Positions 9,533 to 21,700 of a stretch of 64,000 nucleotides of DNA are shown here, piece after piece (position 1 is the first letter of the stretch; each line of letters opens with the position of its first letter). Under the pieces are notes generated by a model. The model was not told the DNA's origin, searched no databases, and worked only from the letters and a program-made list of their open reading frames with translations. Both the position numbers and the translations under genes were made by a program. Origin of the DNA: Liolophura sinensis (lineage: Eukaryota > Mollusca > Polyplacophora > Chitonida > Chitonidae). Location of the stretch: the NCBI RefSeq assembly GCF_032854445.1, contig NC_088295.1:80382028-80446027 (forward strand), in the 5' to 3' direction.

Positions 9533-9792
9533 CTAGGCGAAAACAAGCATTCTGTCACAAGGTTTGACCTCTGGCCCTTCCCCGAGGGTGTCAGAGTCAT
9601 CACCCCCATTAGGTTTACAGTACTTGTAACGGTGGTTCATGTGCTGGCTGTAGGACCCAGAGTGGCTGAACCTCTTGCCACACTTCCGGCACTGGAATGG
9701 CTTCTCACCACTATGAAGGCGTTTGTGCTCTGTTAGGTGATGCTTGTGTTTGAATGCCTTGCTGCACACATCACAATTAAATGGTCTGGCCC
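9533..9792 (-). CDS. zfh1: ZEB coding exon 6 (last): C-terminal fingers 2 and 3 and stop
   Basis: The acceptor is a T-run plus AG at 9794-9793, and the first two bases complete a glycine codon begun in exon 5. The exon encodes the finger with [14 protein letters not shown], the linker SGEKPF and the finger with [19 protein letters not shown], then 27 further residues and TAG at 9535-9533. Vertebrate ZEB proteins have a long acidic tail here; this one ends shortly after the last finger, as I recall for fly zfh1. A cryptic donor such as the GTGATG near 9605 could lead to a further exon, but none is recognisable. Confidence 0.92.
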
Positions 9793-12700
9793 CTAAAAAA
9801 TCAACATGCATAAATCAATTGGTGTGATTCTTTCCTGAGCCAACAGAAAGCAAAGGTATCATTCAAATACACTGTAGTTACAGAAACTTCTCACATATGT
9901 AGATATGAAAATCCAGAAGAAACAAATGAAATATTCTGTTGTTTTACCAGAGAGCATTAGGTGCCAAAAAGCTGCTTCTGGAATATATCTGGTTAAACGC
10001 TAAACAGTGGCAAACCGGTGAAGCCTAAACTTGCCCAAACCTAAACCAGTGCCAAAAGCACCTTCTTATTTACAACATGTTAAACTCTGCTTGTATGAAC
10101 TGTGAAATTCTACAACTGATCTCAGCTTACCTAGGCCAAAAAATTATGAAATACAGAAAAAAAATTCTTACCAGAATGTTCATATTTGTGTCGTGCCAAT
10201 GAACTCTGCTTGCTGAACATTTTTTCACACTGGTCACAGGCGTACATGCCTTCCTCTACATCCACTTTGTGGTTTTTCCACGACCGACGTTTCTTACGGT
10301 GTGGCTGGTCCTCATCAACAGACAAACTTTCTTCAAAATCTAACTGGAGTTCTTCAGCCTCCACCTGTGCAAAAACGCGTAAGTCTAAACATTACAACAC
10401 AGCACAAATGCATGATTTTAACCAAGAAAAATTGTACTGTATTTTCAAATCTGTAGGGCAAACTCTTATAAGCAGGTATTAAACACTTAACTGTAAAACA
10501 ATGTAGACAACACATGCATTAATTATCACAAACTTTCAATGACATGGCTTGCTACAAATGCCCTTGTGACGATGTGATGTGCGATGATGTTAGCGATGGG
10601 AATGAGAGAGAAGGTCAAGCAGGAACAGAGAGGAAAGGTTCACTAAAACTACAAGATGAGGATGAATAAAAACGCTCAAAACCTGCCTTTACCTGCCGCC
10701 ACGACTTCTTGCGAGTGCGTTTGGATTTGCGGTCAGGGTCGCCTGTGCCATCGAGGGAGTGGTTCATAGGAGCTCCTTCCTCCCCTTCCTCATCCTCTTC
10801 GCTATCTTCCTCGCTGTCCTCCTCATCCAGCCCACTCCTGTCATCTTCATCCATTCGGTTTCGCAATCGCTCCTCGCACTCAGAGTCGTCTGTGTTTTCA
10901 TTGGTCCGTTCATCAATCACCAGCTCCCCCTGCGTGTCTGTGTCATCGTCTCGGTACGTCTCCGACGCGGTCACACGGTCCTCCTCACCTTCCTCTCCCG
11001 TGGTTGAGGAGAGACGTTGAGGGGAGCCCTGATGAATTTCGGACTTGGGGACGAGGCCACAACTGGTTAGGATGGGGCTGGTTCTAGGAATGTTGCCATT
11101 GGACATGGAGCTGGGCAGAGTGCCGGGACGGTTGATGATCATTCCCTCCTGCTGCATGTACTTGTAGATGGCGGAGTTCTGGAAGCCGGTTTCCGTCCGT
11201 GGCCTGGGCACTGGGACGTTCAGGGGCAGCTCTCTGAAGCTGGAGGAGGGCTTCTGACTGAGGTTGAGGACCTCTCCCTCGCTTTCTGACACGGAGGGTG
11301 GGGAGGAGGTCTGGCTTCGGGAGCGAGAGCCCCCGTGGGCTTGGGGCGGACTCCTCTTGACTGTCAGGTCCAGGGGCTCATCCTGCTGACGTGATGGGCA
11401 ATAAGGCTTGGGTGAAGAATGTGTGGCTGGCTGGACATATTTCCCGTTCGTCTTGCTCTGGTCCTGTACAGGGAAACTTCCAGCAGTGGAGAGAACAACA
11501 CTCGTAGCTGGGTGCATAGAACCGTTGTAAGGCTGAGGAACGACTGGGATGTAGGGTGAGGGCACTTTGCTAGGTGTCACACTTCCTTCCTCTTGGCGCT
11601 TAAAGCGGGCCATGGATGGGAAGTACGGCACATTCTTGCCCTTCTTCCTGTCCCGAGCTCTCATGTTTTGAAACCATACCTGAACAACACGTTTTGGAAA
11701 CCCTATCTCATTGCCAATGCGGATAAGTTCAAATTTTCTTGGTCGGGGATTTACTTGGTAATGAGCTTTAAGCACTTGCAGCTGCTCATCAGTGATCATA
11801 GAGCGCATGCGCAGTTTTCTGTTCTCTAAACTCTCCTCCTTTGAGTCAACTGCATCTTCATCATCAGTCACGCCATCTATACTGCCGTTGGACGTATCAA
11901 CCTTGCTGAAGTCTGATGATGTCGTACTGCTTGGGGAGTTTAGTCCGCTTTCAATCTGGCTAACTCGGTGGATGATATCTTTGTTTAATTTGCATAGATA
12001 GCGCTCATGCTGATGCAGGTCTACGGGACTTTTGAAGGTAGAGTGACAGTGTTTGCACTGGTTCTCTGTGGGGTCCCCTTCCGTTCTGTCTGGACTGCCA
12101 GTGTCACGATCTTCCTTCACACCGCTGCTATCCGGGGACACAGCTTCCGAGCTGGACTTGAGTTTCTCCACCACACGTACACTCTCTGCAGAGCACACCA
12201 AGGCAATTTCCTTGCGGATAGCTTCAGCAAGTTTTTTATCAGCAAGAGATGGAATGAGATCTGTTTTTTTATCGGGGGAGAGCTGGGACTGGGGCAGTCC
12301 TCCGTTAGGGGTTGGGGTGTAGATGACTGAGCTGGGGGGTTGTTTGGGGGAGTACACGGTGTAGGGAATGAAACTCCCATTCAGGGAGGGTGAAAAGTAG
12401 GCAGGGACAGCTGATGTCGGGTTCCGCGGGTCAAAGTGAACAAACTGGGTGGCAAAGCTAGTCTGTATTGGGAGCTCCGTGCTGGTGATGGCTGCTTGCT
12501 GTTTGGGACTGTTTGCATACGATATAGATTCCATGTTTCCATTGCGGTCCACGCGTCGCCCTTTCATGTTCATTACCCAGCACTTTTTGGATGTCATATG
12601 ACTGCTGTAGGAGCCAGAATGACTGAAGCGCTTTCCGCAATTTGAACATTCAAATGGTTTCTCCCCGCTGTGGATGCGAATGTGCTCCTTCAAATGATGT

Positions 12701-15700
12701 TTGAACTTGAAAGCCTTGCCACATTCAGGGCATTTGAACTTTCGCAAGTCTGTGCTCTCGTCATGGCTGATCATGTGCCTCTGGAGGCGGTAGACGTTGG
12801 CAAAGCTCTTGTGGCAGACTCGACAGAGCTGGGACGTCGGGGAATGGCACGCTAAGTGCTTGTCCAGCTGAGATTTGAGCACAAAGCTCTCGTCACACTT
12901 GGGGCATGAGTACTTGATAGGTTTGTCAGCATGATACGTTTTCATGTGATCTCTCAGCAGGTTGATGCGGGAGAAGCCTTGCTGACAGTGAGCACACTTC
13001 AGGCACACCTCATCGTCAGTGTTACTTACTGAATCTGAAAAGAAATTTTAGTATAGTTCAATGAACTAATATTTCTATTCTCAGCAGCACTGTATCACAC
13101 ATCATACTATTCACAACTATAAATATTTTTTTCTTTTAACACAAACACCCAACATATATATAGTACCACATATCACATCAGTTTACTTACAACTGTGGGA
13201 ATGGCCTGGAAACTATAATATACTGATGCTCCTATTTAAAGCCACACATGTGCTGATATAGAACATGTTGTTAACACTTCATTGTACAGACTGTTCAACT
13301 ATTAGGCAAAGATAAAGAATGAACAAAATAGGTAGGTTACGTGTATACAAAGAAAAAGAGAAAAAATTGTACCTCCAGTGTGACTGCCATTGTCATCCTC
13401 ATGGTCACTCACAGGTTCGGGGAATATCACAGCCGTATCTCCTCTCTCTAACAGTTCCTTTATCTTATCTTCCTCACACTTCACGGGAGTCTCTCCTTCC
13501 TTCACAGGGCCAGGTACAGCTACAAAATAGCACAGGACTTGTTCAGAAATTCACCAGAGAGGACAAATGAAAAATGTTTCAACAAAGGAAGTTTCAAATT
13601 TTTTTTTTCTTTGTTAATTTGATTCAATAATATACAAAAAAAACCCCTTCTTACTTGTTGACGACTGATTGCTGTCCTCGACTTTGATTTTAAGTTGAGA
13701 TGAGTTATTGTTGTTGTTTTGTTCCTCAGATCGGGACTGGTTTGTGTCATGATTACAGTTTTCCTTATCATCGTGGCAATGTTGTTCGGTTTTGACACTG
13801 GTACAATCTGTTTTTAAGTCGCCCTTTCCGTCAGTCCCTAGAGTTGTAGTTTCTCCCATGTTGTCTTCATTCTCCACTGGAAATAGATAACAACCTATTA
13901 TGTTTATGTCAAACTCAACATAATGCTTGAAAATTTCAAACTACTTATTGTAACTTACATTTAACAAGACTGCCTGAAAAACAAGGGGAGATTACCTGGA
14001 ACAGCAAAGCCAAAAATCAGGGGGGACTACTCCTTCCCAACCAGTGACAACCTCCATTAATTATTGTATTACAATACTGACAAATGAAAAGAGGCCCTGA
14101 AGTACATAAATCCACTATAATATATCGACGACAGCTATTGTGTCCCAATGAGTTAACAGATATATGCAGACAGTGGCATGGCCACAGGACCAAATCTCAA
14201 TTTGGCAGCGATCACACAGGATTCCACTCTACCTACGTGGCATATTACCTGTCTACACCTGAATGGTATTAATAAACCTGAGAGCAATGTTAACGTGCAC
14301 CTACCTAACTAAGATACGCTAGAGGTGCTTGCTGGCAGATTTCCAAGACAATTCTGACCACCTTACCCGTGTAGGTCATCATGAATGGGTCCCACAGCCA
14401 GGGACAAAGGTGGACAAGCTTGTGATGGGGAAGCAATCTGAACAAGTGTCGAAGTTCCCAAGTCTCCCTCGCTCATTACAGCGACTGAGTGGACTCATTT
14501 AGACCAGTCAGGATATACTCACTACACCTAGGCTGCCTCTATGCTCAGGTTACAGTTCCGTTCAGGAAAACAAGCAAATTGCCCTGCGCTGAATCACTCA
14601 CTCTAACAGCCCTGATTAATCCCCACACAGTAACACTGGTGCACCTGTGAGGGACGGCTTGCTAACCGCACTCCCCTCAGCAGCTACTGCCATATGCGTG
14701 GTACATGTACCCACAGCAGACACTCTACACCTGTTACTGAACCGACCCTAACGCACCACCTTAATACTGTATCTCAGGAACGCTCACCAAATGACAGCAG
14801 AAATCAGCACAGCTAGAAAAATGTTCACCACATGCAACATCAACTTCTCCAACTATACCAAGAAGAGTAATGCACCTGAGGAAATGCTGAGGTCATCCAC
14901 CAGGTGTCTCTTCTGTGGGCGGCCTGAGAGGGAAGATGATGGGGAGCAAAGTTTCCACACCTAGAGGCTGACAAGTATCAGATATCTGAGGTGTAGGATT
15001 GCCGAGGTCTCAGATGGCACACTCTTCCCTCATAACCAGGATCACATTACCTGATTCCGTTGTCCTAACATTGACCTTTGCAGCTCTCAAACACCAGAAC
15101 ATAGGGACACCCCAATGGTAACTTCGTGGTGGCGCAGTTTCAGCACACACTTCTAGGTCAAGGTAACATCTTCATGACAAAGGTCAGCCTACACTCTAAC
15201 TACTCTGCCAAAGTCTAAAGTAACTTGCTTATTTTTACAGGCTATGTCTGCTCCAAGGCTAAAAAAAATGGTCTCACACAAGGTCTCATGTATATGTAAA
15301 ATTAAGGCCAACTCCCGGGACTTCCCATAAGTCAACACCTTTCCCCAAACCACCACCTCTCTACCCTCTCATTGGTCCACATATGGTATTCACCATGGAA
15401 ACTGAGGAAATCTACCTTATCAAGAGTGTTCTGTCAGCTGAGTGATCCATCACCGGGCTTAGCCAAATGAGAATGTATCAAAACTCTGACATTTCTTCAA
15501 GCCAGCCTGCCACAGAGGAATGTGAAATGAATTGATTTGACTGTTCTCAACTGAAGCATGCAGAGTCACAGGAAAGTTCCACTCAAGCTACTTCTGTGAA
15601 AACTGGGCCAGCAGCTAGCCTGGCTGGGTGGCTGAGAGGTAGAGGGTCTCCAATTATCTGTCAACCAGCCAGCAGCATCCATATAGCCAAGCCTATAGCT

Positions 15701-18700
15701 TATCTCTCTACCATCAAACCTTCACCATTCACAGCTTGTTAAGGAAGCTATTCCCACAGCCCAACTTGGGCCTAAATCCATTTACAGAATGAACATGTAC
15801 AGTAGTAACACTTAGCTTTATGGACATGTATCTTGCATATGTATTGCTTACAGATGATTAAACACCATGCATCTTTCCTTTAGTTTTACTGGACATCTAT
15901 GGTTTTCTATACAAGTATGCCTAACCAAGTTTGAGATTGAGACAGCTTGGCTGTGCCTAAAGATACAGGGGCTGTCTGCCCACTGACAAGGTGACACACA
16001 CACACCATTACCACCCTACCATCATACTTCTGTCACTACAGATAATTGGTCCTCGCAGCACCTTCCCATTTCAGGGAGCCACATACCAGCAGTTCACACA
16101 TGGTGCAAAGATTAGAATTTCATGGCCATGCAGTAAATGCCAGCCATAGTCCCCTGGTATTTCCTCCACTTAGTGACATTTGCAAACAGTTCTTGAAAAT
16201 ATCAAACAATTAGCATAGTATGATCTGACATACCTAGAGCTGTAGTAGAGCTAAACAGAGGCAATTATTGTTACCACCAAATAAAGGACCTTCCCTGAGA
16301 GTACACACTGTAATGGAGTACACCTTGAGAACATGTTTGGTTTGGTTACATGTAGCATAATGAGCACAGGGCCATAATAGGAATAATGATATGCCATGGT
16401 TTTACACTTTTTCGCTTCAACAGTACACATTGATTTATTTTCATCATTATTTTATAAAGCAGCCAAGACTACTGAATTTAACAATCATATTTTCAACACT
16501 TGTAAACTTGTGCTTATACATCGTAACCATTTAAAGTCTTTAAAGTTTGATCACCACTAAGTTTGCTTGCACAATTCCACTTAAGAAACAGGAAAAGGTA
16601 ACCTGAGTTTCAAGAATTTTTCTTTCTGCAGATCTAAGGAGAATTGTTCTATAATCGCAGCCAAATGTTTCTGGCTGATAAAAGTTAACAGGCAACAAAA
16701 ACATATTTATCTGCTAACTACTGAGCATCCATTCCACATTAAACCAGTGAGATGGAGGGAAGTGGAGAGTGTGATTAGGTGGACCATGTCTGATTGAGTT
16801 TGGTCGTACTGGACCTCTAGCTGGCTGGTTCTGGAGGTCCATACTCTGGCATGTTTACAACTCTCTCCCTTCACAGTGGTCACAGCACAACCAGCTCCAT
16901 ATTGATTGCAGAATATAGCTGCTAGTCAATTACAATCCCGGCCCAACAGGGAACCTCCATAGCTCCATATCTGCTACGAACATAATCCATGTGAAATCAA
17001 CTAAATTAGAATCTCATCCAGAAAGGATTCCATATATATTATAATACACATATATATAACTGTACAGGTAGTATATGCATACATGTAAATGTACATGAAG
17101 TTACAGGTCAGCCACTGCTCGCTGCATCTGTCTAAACAGGAGCTGCTTTATAGGGTTTTTTTTTTTCTCTGAACTTTCTTCATTAGACTGGATGCCTGCC
17201 TGAATCACCGATTCTTTCTGTTTCTTTTCAGTAATGGGGCGAATCCTGATCTCCTTATACAGGCCTTCACAATTAACCCAAAACCACTTAAGCTTTATGA
17301 CCAGGCAAATTTGATAAATTGATCAAAACTGCTCATAAATTCCAGAAAAAAATCCATAGTTTTGGGGCAACTGCCCCAACGTAATAGAATTTCTCCCTCA
17401 GCAATTGGTGAGTAATGATTTGGAGAAGCCTACCTTTCTGCCGTACCCCCCAGAGGTTGTAGGAGGCTGGTCCAATGGCAGACAAATTCACCTATCCTTA
17501 GCACTGATCCCAGATCAAACACACTTCCCTTCAAACAGGTTAACTTTCATGTCGTTTCCAGTTTCATAAATTGATTAAACTCAGGGAAACATACCAATAG
17601 TCCTCGTTCCCCATATCTTTTTCCACTGAATTGATCAAGTTAGAGCTGAATTAGCTTATCAATCAGGATTTACCTTTATTATGCTGAGGTTAATGTAATT
17701 TCATATTGCCATGGTAGCTTTAGGAAGGACATTACTGGGGCATATTTATGAGAGGTAAGAATACCAAAGGTCGTGAGAAGCAGAATTTCCTGATAAGTTT
17801 ATGTAAATGACATGGTTTTTAGGTAGTGAGGCGGTGTATGCTGCCCCTATGTGGCAATGACAACCACATCAAATACACTCATTGCTTCAGTCCTCTCTTT
17901 GACACTCGAACAATGCTCAATGTTCCCCTATTTACACCCATGTGAATATCTGAAGGTGTTGAGCAGCAGTGTTCAGTCCGGGCTTATTCTCCCCACACAA
18001 CAGCCAGGGCAAAGATCAGCATCTTAAAATGTAGAAGAGATCATTACCTTTCAATTATTTCATTTGTCTCTGTCAGTTGCCTTGTTTCCTGGCCACGAGC
18101 TGAAGACCCTCCACCATTGTGGGCGAAGCTTGAAGAGCCAGGAGCTGACATTGACAGACTTCACCATGGACACCACAGGTTGCCCAGGTGAGTTCACCTT
18201 TTTTAGCATCAATTAATATCCATAAATCAAAGCGATTTACATTTATTGCAGGGAAATCATGTAGTACAAGAGCTACGGGTTATTGGGGATGGTTGTAGCT
18301 AACAGCACAGACGTGTGATATGAGCTTGTCTACACACGACCACCTTTGTGATGCCAGGAAGTGACCAGAACTAGGCAAGTGCTGGGCCGCTGGAGATTTC
18401 CTCTCTACAGGTAATTAAACATATCTGTCATTTAGTGATCTTGACTTGTGTCAATACCTTCCCTCGTTGACTGGCTGGTAAGAGCAGCAATGCACAGGAC
18501 ACACGCTCAATTGCAGCCCCACACGCAGAAAACAAGTCATTTAGAGCTTGCATGTAAAATGCTGCATCCATTATAGCGTGAACAATGGGCACCTGTCAGA
18601 GGAAGGCCTCGTGCTCAGGTATTTTACCCGTCTCCACCAGGTAATCAATACACATACAGAACAGCCACTTCCCCAACAGCAGCCTCTCACCACTCACCAT

Positions 18701-21700
18701 AAGCTGACAGTTTAACTAAGCAAATTGCTATATTCCAGCATCTAATGACATCAAATGACAAGAATCAATGTTGAGTGAAGGGCTTTTGCTCTCCGTACCT
18801 GTGAGTAAATGGACAGGTAAGGTAGCTGATATGACAGAGTCAACTGTCAACCACAGGTATTACAAGCCTGTTAGCACGCACAATTTCCTCCCTCACACAA
18901 TCTTCAAGACGTAAAGTCTGCCAAGCAGCAGCAGGCAACTTGTGGCAAACACCTCGTTAGTGAGGGGCCTACCTGACGATCAGCTTTATCAATTTCCTGG
19001 CCTCACATTCAAGATGACAGGTGGGTTTGATTTATCACAAAAGTTTCTTAATGGAATATTGGATAATTCATGGAGAAGACACAAGGGAAGAGGATGATGC
19101 CAAGAGATCTGGCTAATGCACCTGAAATGACTACAGAGCTTTTTCCTCATCAGTTAAACTTACTCACCTGACTACACAATTACCAGTCAGGCACGTGTCT
19201 GTGAGCCTCTCAATACAGGTATAATACCCACCTGCTCCATAAATACACACTACCAACCAAACCACGGAAGGCAGAATTTTATTAAAGGCTTATTTCCTAA
19301 CCAATCCTCTTTGCTATGCCTCTGGAACACACCTTCTTTTATTTACATGACAGAGGCACATGTCTGTTGCCCCCCTAACCTCACCACCTACAAACAGTAT
19401 TACCTGAGGATAACACCCTGTCCATTTTACACAACACTATCTCAACAACCTATTGCTTAAGAACATCTTTATCTAGAAAAGATGTCCATTCCGTAACTTG
19501 CACAAATTTTTTTACCTACATTATTATTTACAGATCTGGTTTTTAATAGCTGCAATAATGTTGACTGTAACCAGATAAAACAATTGGCTGTTATATTAAG
19601 CAAAGGGAAGAAGCCCTCCAGGTTTTCTATTGTACCTCGATATTACATCTTATCTGATAATCCAAAGGTTGATCATAATTGTTACAACAGCAGGTCTGCA
19701 AAGGAGAAGTGTTTAACAAGAAGAGGATGGTTCACCATTGGATGTCTATTAAGTATTGATGAGAGAAAAGTGCTGTAATTAAGGCAGAGATAGATAGGAG
19801 AGATTACAGCCATTCAGCTCATTTATAATGAATAAGGTAGCAGGAGCTGGCAGGTGATCGCCTTTGTTAAGGCTGACTTCCCCTGACTTTGGTCAACTGC
19901 TGTATCCACCTCATCATATTCTCACCAATAACTCACTCCCCATTGTACAGTTAACTATTACTAGTCAGGCCTGGGTAAACACTGTTTACACTGACTCCCT
20001 GGGGGGCTGTCACCTACACCCTCTATACACACCTGAGTCTGTTACCTGTGACTTTCCTCAGAGGTAATTAGTACAATGTAATCACCAAATATCATAACAC
20101 ATTGAATACATTACACTTGTGTAACATGAATCTACATAAGGACATACCTGGGTTATCACCCGTACCTCATTTGGAACTGTCAGTATCATTTAGTTGAGCT
20201 CCCCATAATTTGATTATTTTAAATCTTACAACCAGTCCTTTTCACAGGCAATAAATGCTTACCGACATCCGTTTCCTAAATAAATAGTCCCTCACAAACT
20301 TATCCCTTATATATACCTACATGTAAATGTATCACCTGTAATTAAATAAAAAAAATTTAAGACAATTTAGAGATATTTTTATTAGCAAAAAATTATTATG
20401 CTTTATTTATGAAGAGCTTATCCACATGTAAGGTAAAAAAAAATAAATCTAAAGGAAATGAATACCTAAATAATTAATTAAATAAAATTAAACCAACATC
20501 AACTGACAAAAAAATATGCCTGTTTGACACTCTAGTGAAATCATTAGGATATTTCTTTTTATATTTTAATTTTCTTCCACAAATACTTTACTCTATTTCC
20601 TTACCATTTCACGAGATACATTTACATAAAACATAAACAAACCGAAATATAAATTGCAGAAAGTTTAAAATTCTGAACCAAAAATTACAAATACTGAAAA
20701 CTAGGTAAGTCTATGGTAGCAGGTAAACATACTGCTTGAGCTGATAAGAGAAATTCAGGGACTAGTCTTCAACAGCATCACCTGAGGGTATCAATGACCC
20801 CAGACATGGTGAAATGCAATGGGAAGAGAGAAATATCTGTTCAGACAACAGTCTGCCTGTTACATGGCTAACCCTGGAAGGGGAGATAGAGTAGAGTGAT
20901 GGGCATCACCTGGGCAGGGATCAGTCAGGGCTAGGGTAGGGGGAGAGCCAAGGAACATCAACCGTTGACCCCATATATAACCCAACTCTCTTATCTCAGT
21001 GCCAGCTCCATCACTGCACCACCTGACATTTCTTACCAACAACAAATGTCGCCCACTTACATAAAACATCACATTTGCCTAATGTATGAGAGACAGAGAT
21101 GACCCAGCAGAAACGCGCTTATTTACCTCTACAAATGGACTTGCTATACCAGCTAAGAATATTCCCCAAAACAGCTATTTATGTGCACACAGCCCAAGAA
21201 TCCAAATAGCTAACACATATGTACCTTGTACAGCTCTGCGCCGAAATGCATGAATTATTAAAATGCGACAAAGCTGGTCGTGATGAAGAAACAGGTTCCG
21301 CACGATCCTCCAGCCCTGTCAAAACAGCAGGCAATCGAAAAGCTGCCAAATATATTCTATTTCCCTTTATGTATCTATTACTATCAGTCTACCTTCAAAA
21401 CCTGATAATAAGAGCCAAAGGTGTTCAAAACAGGTGCTTCAAAGGTTCCAAGAACGTTGCCATACCTTTGGCAAGACAGGCTGGTTATTGAATGTCCGAC
21501 ATTGCGGCCAAGATCCGACCCCTTCTGGTGGCTTACTGCAATGGTAGAAAGTAAAGACTTACCACAACTCAGGCCTGCCATGTTAGTCCTTCCAGCATCC
21601 TTGATCATGCTGCTGTCCCAGGCAATGCCACACCTTGCTCGACTGTCACCAGAGCTCACATTAGACCCAAATCCAGGTGAGCCAAGTTATAAGGGTGGAA

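Noticed and set aside
10709-12380. Several open frames on the plus strand and in other frames across ZEB exon 4
   Set aside because: They are shadows of the ZEB coding frame; Ser/Leu-rich products reflect the acidic codons on the real strand.
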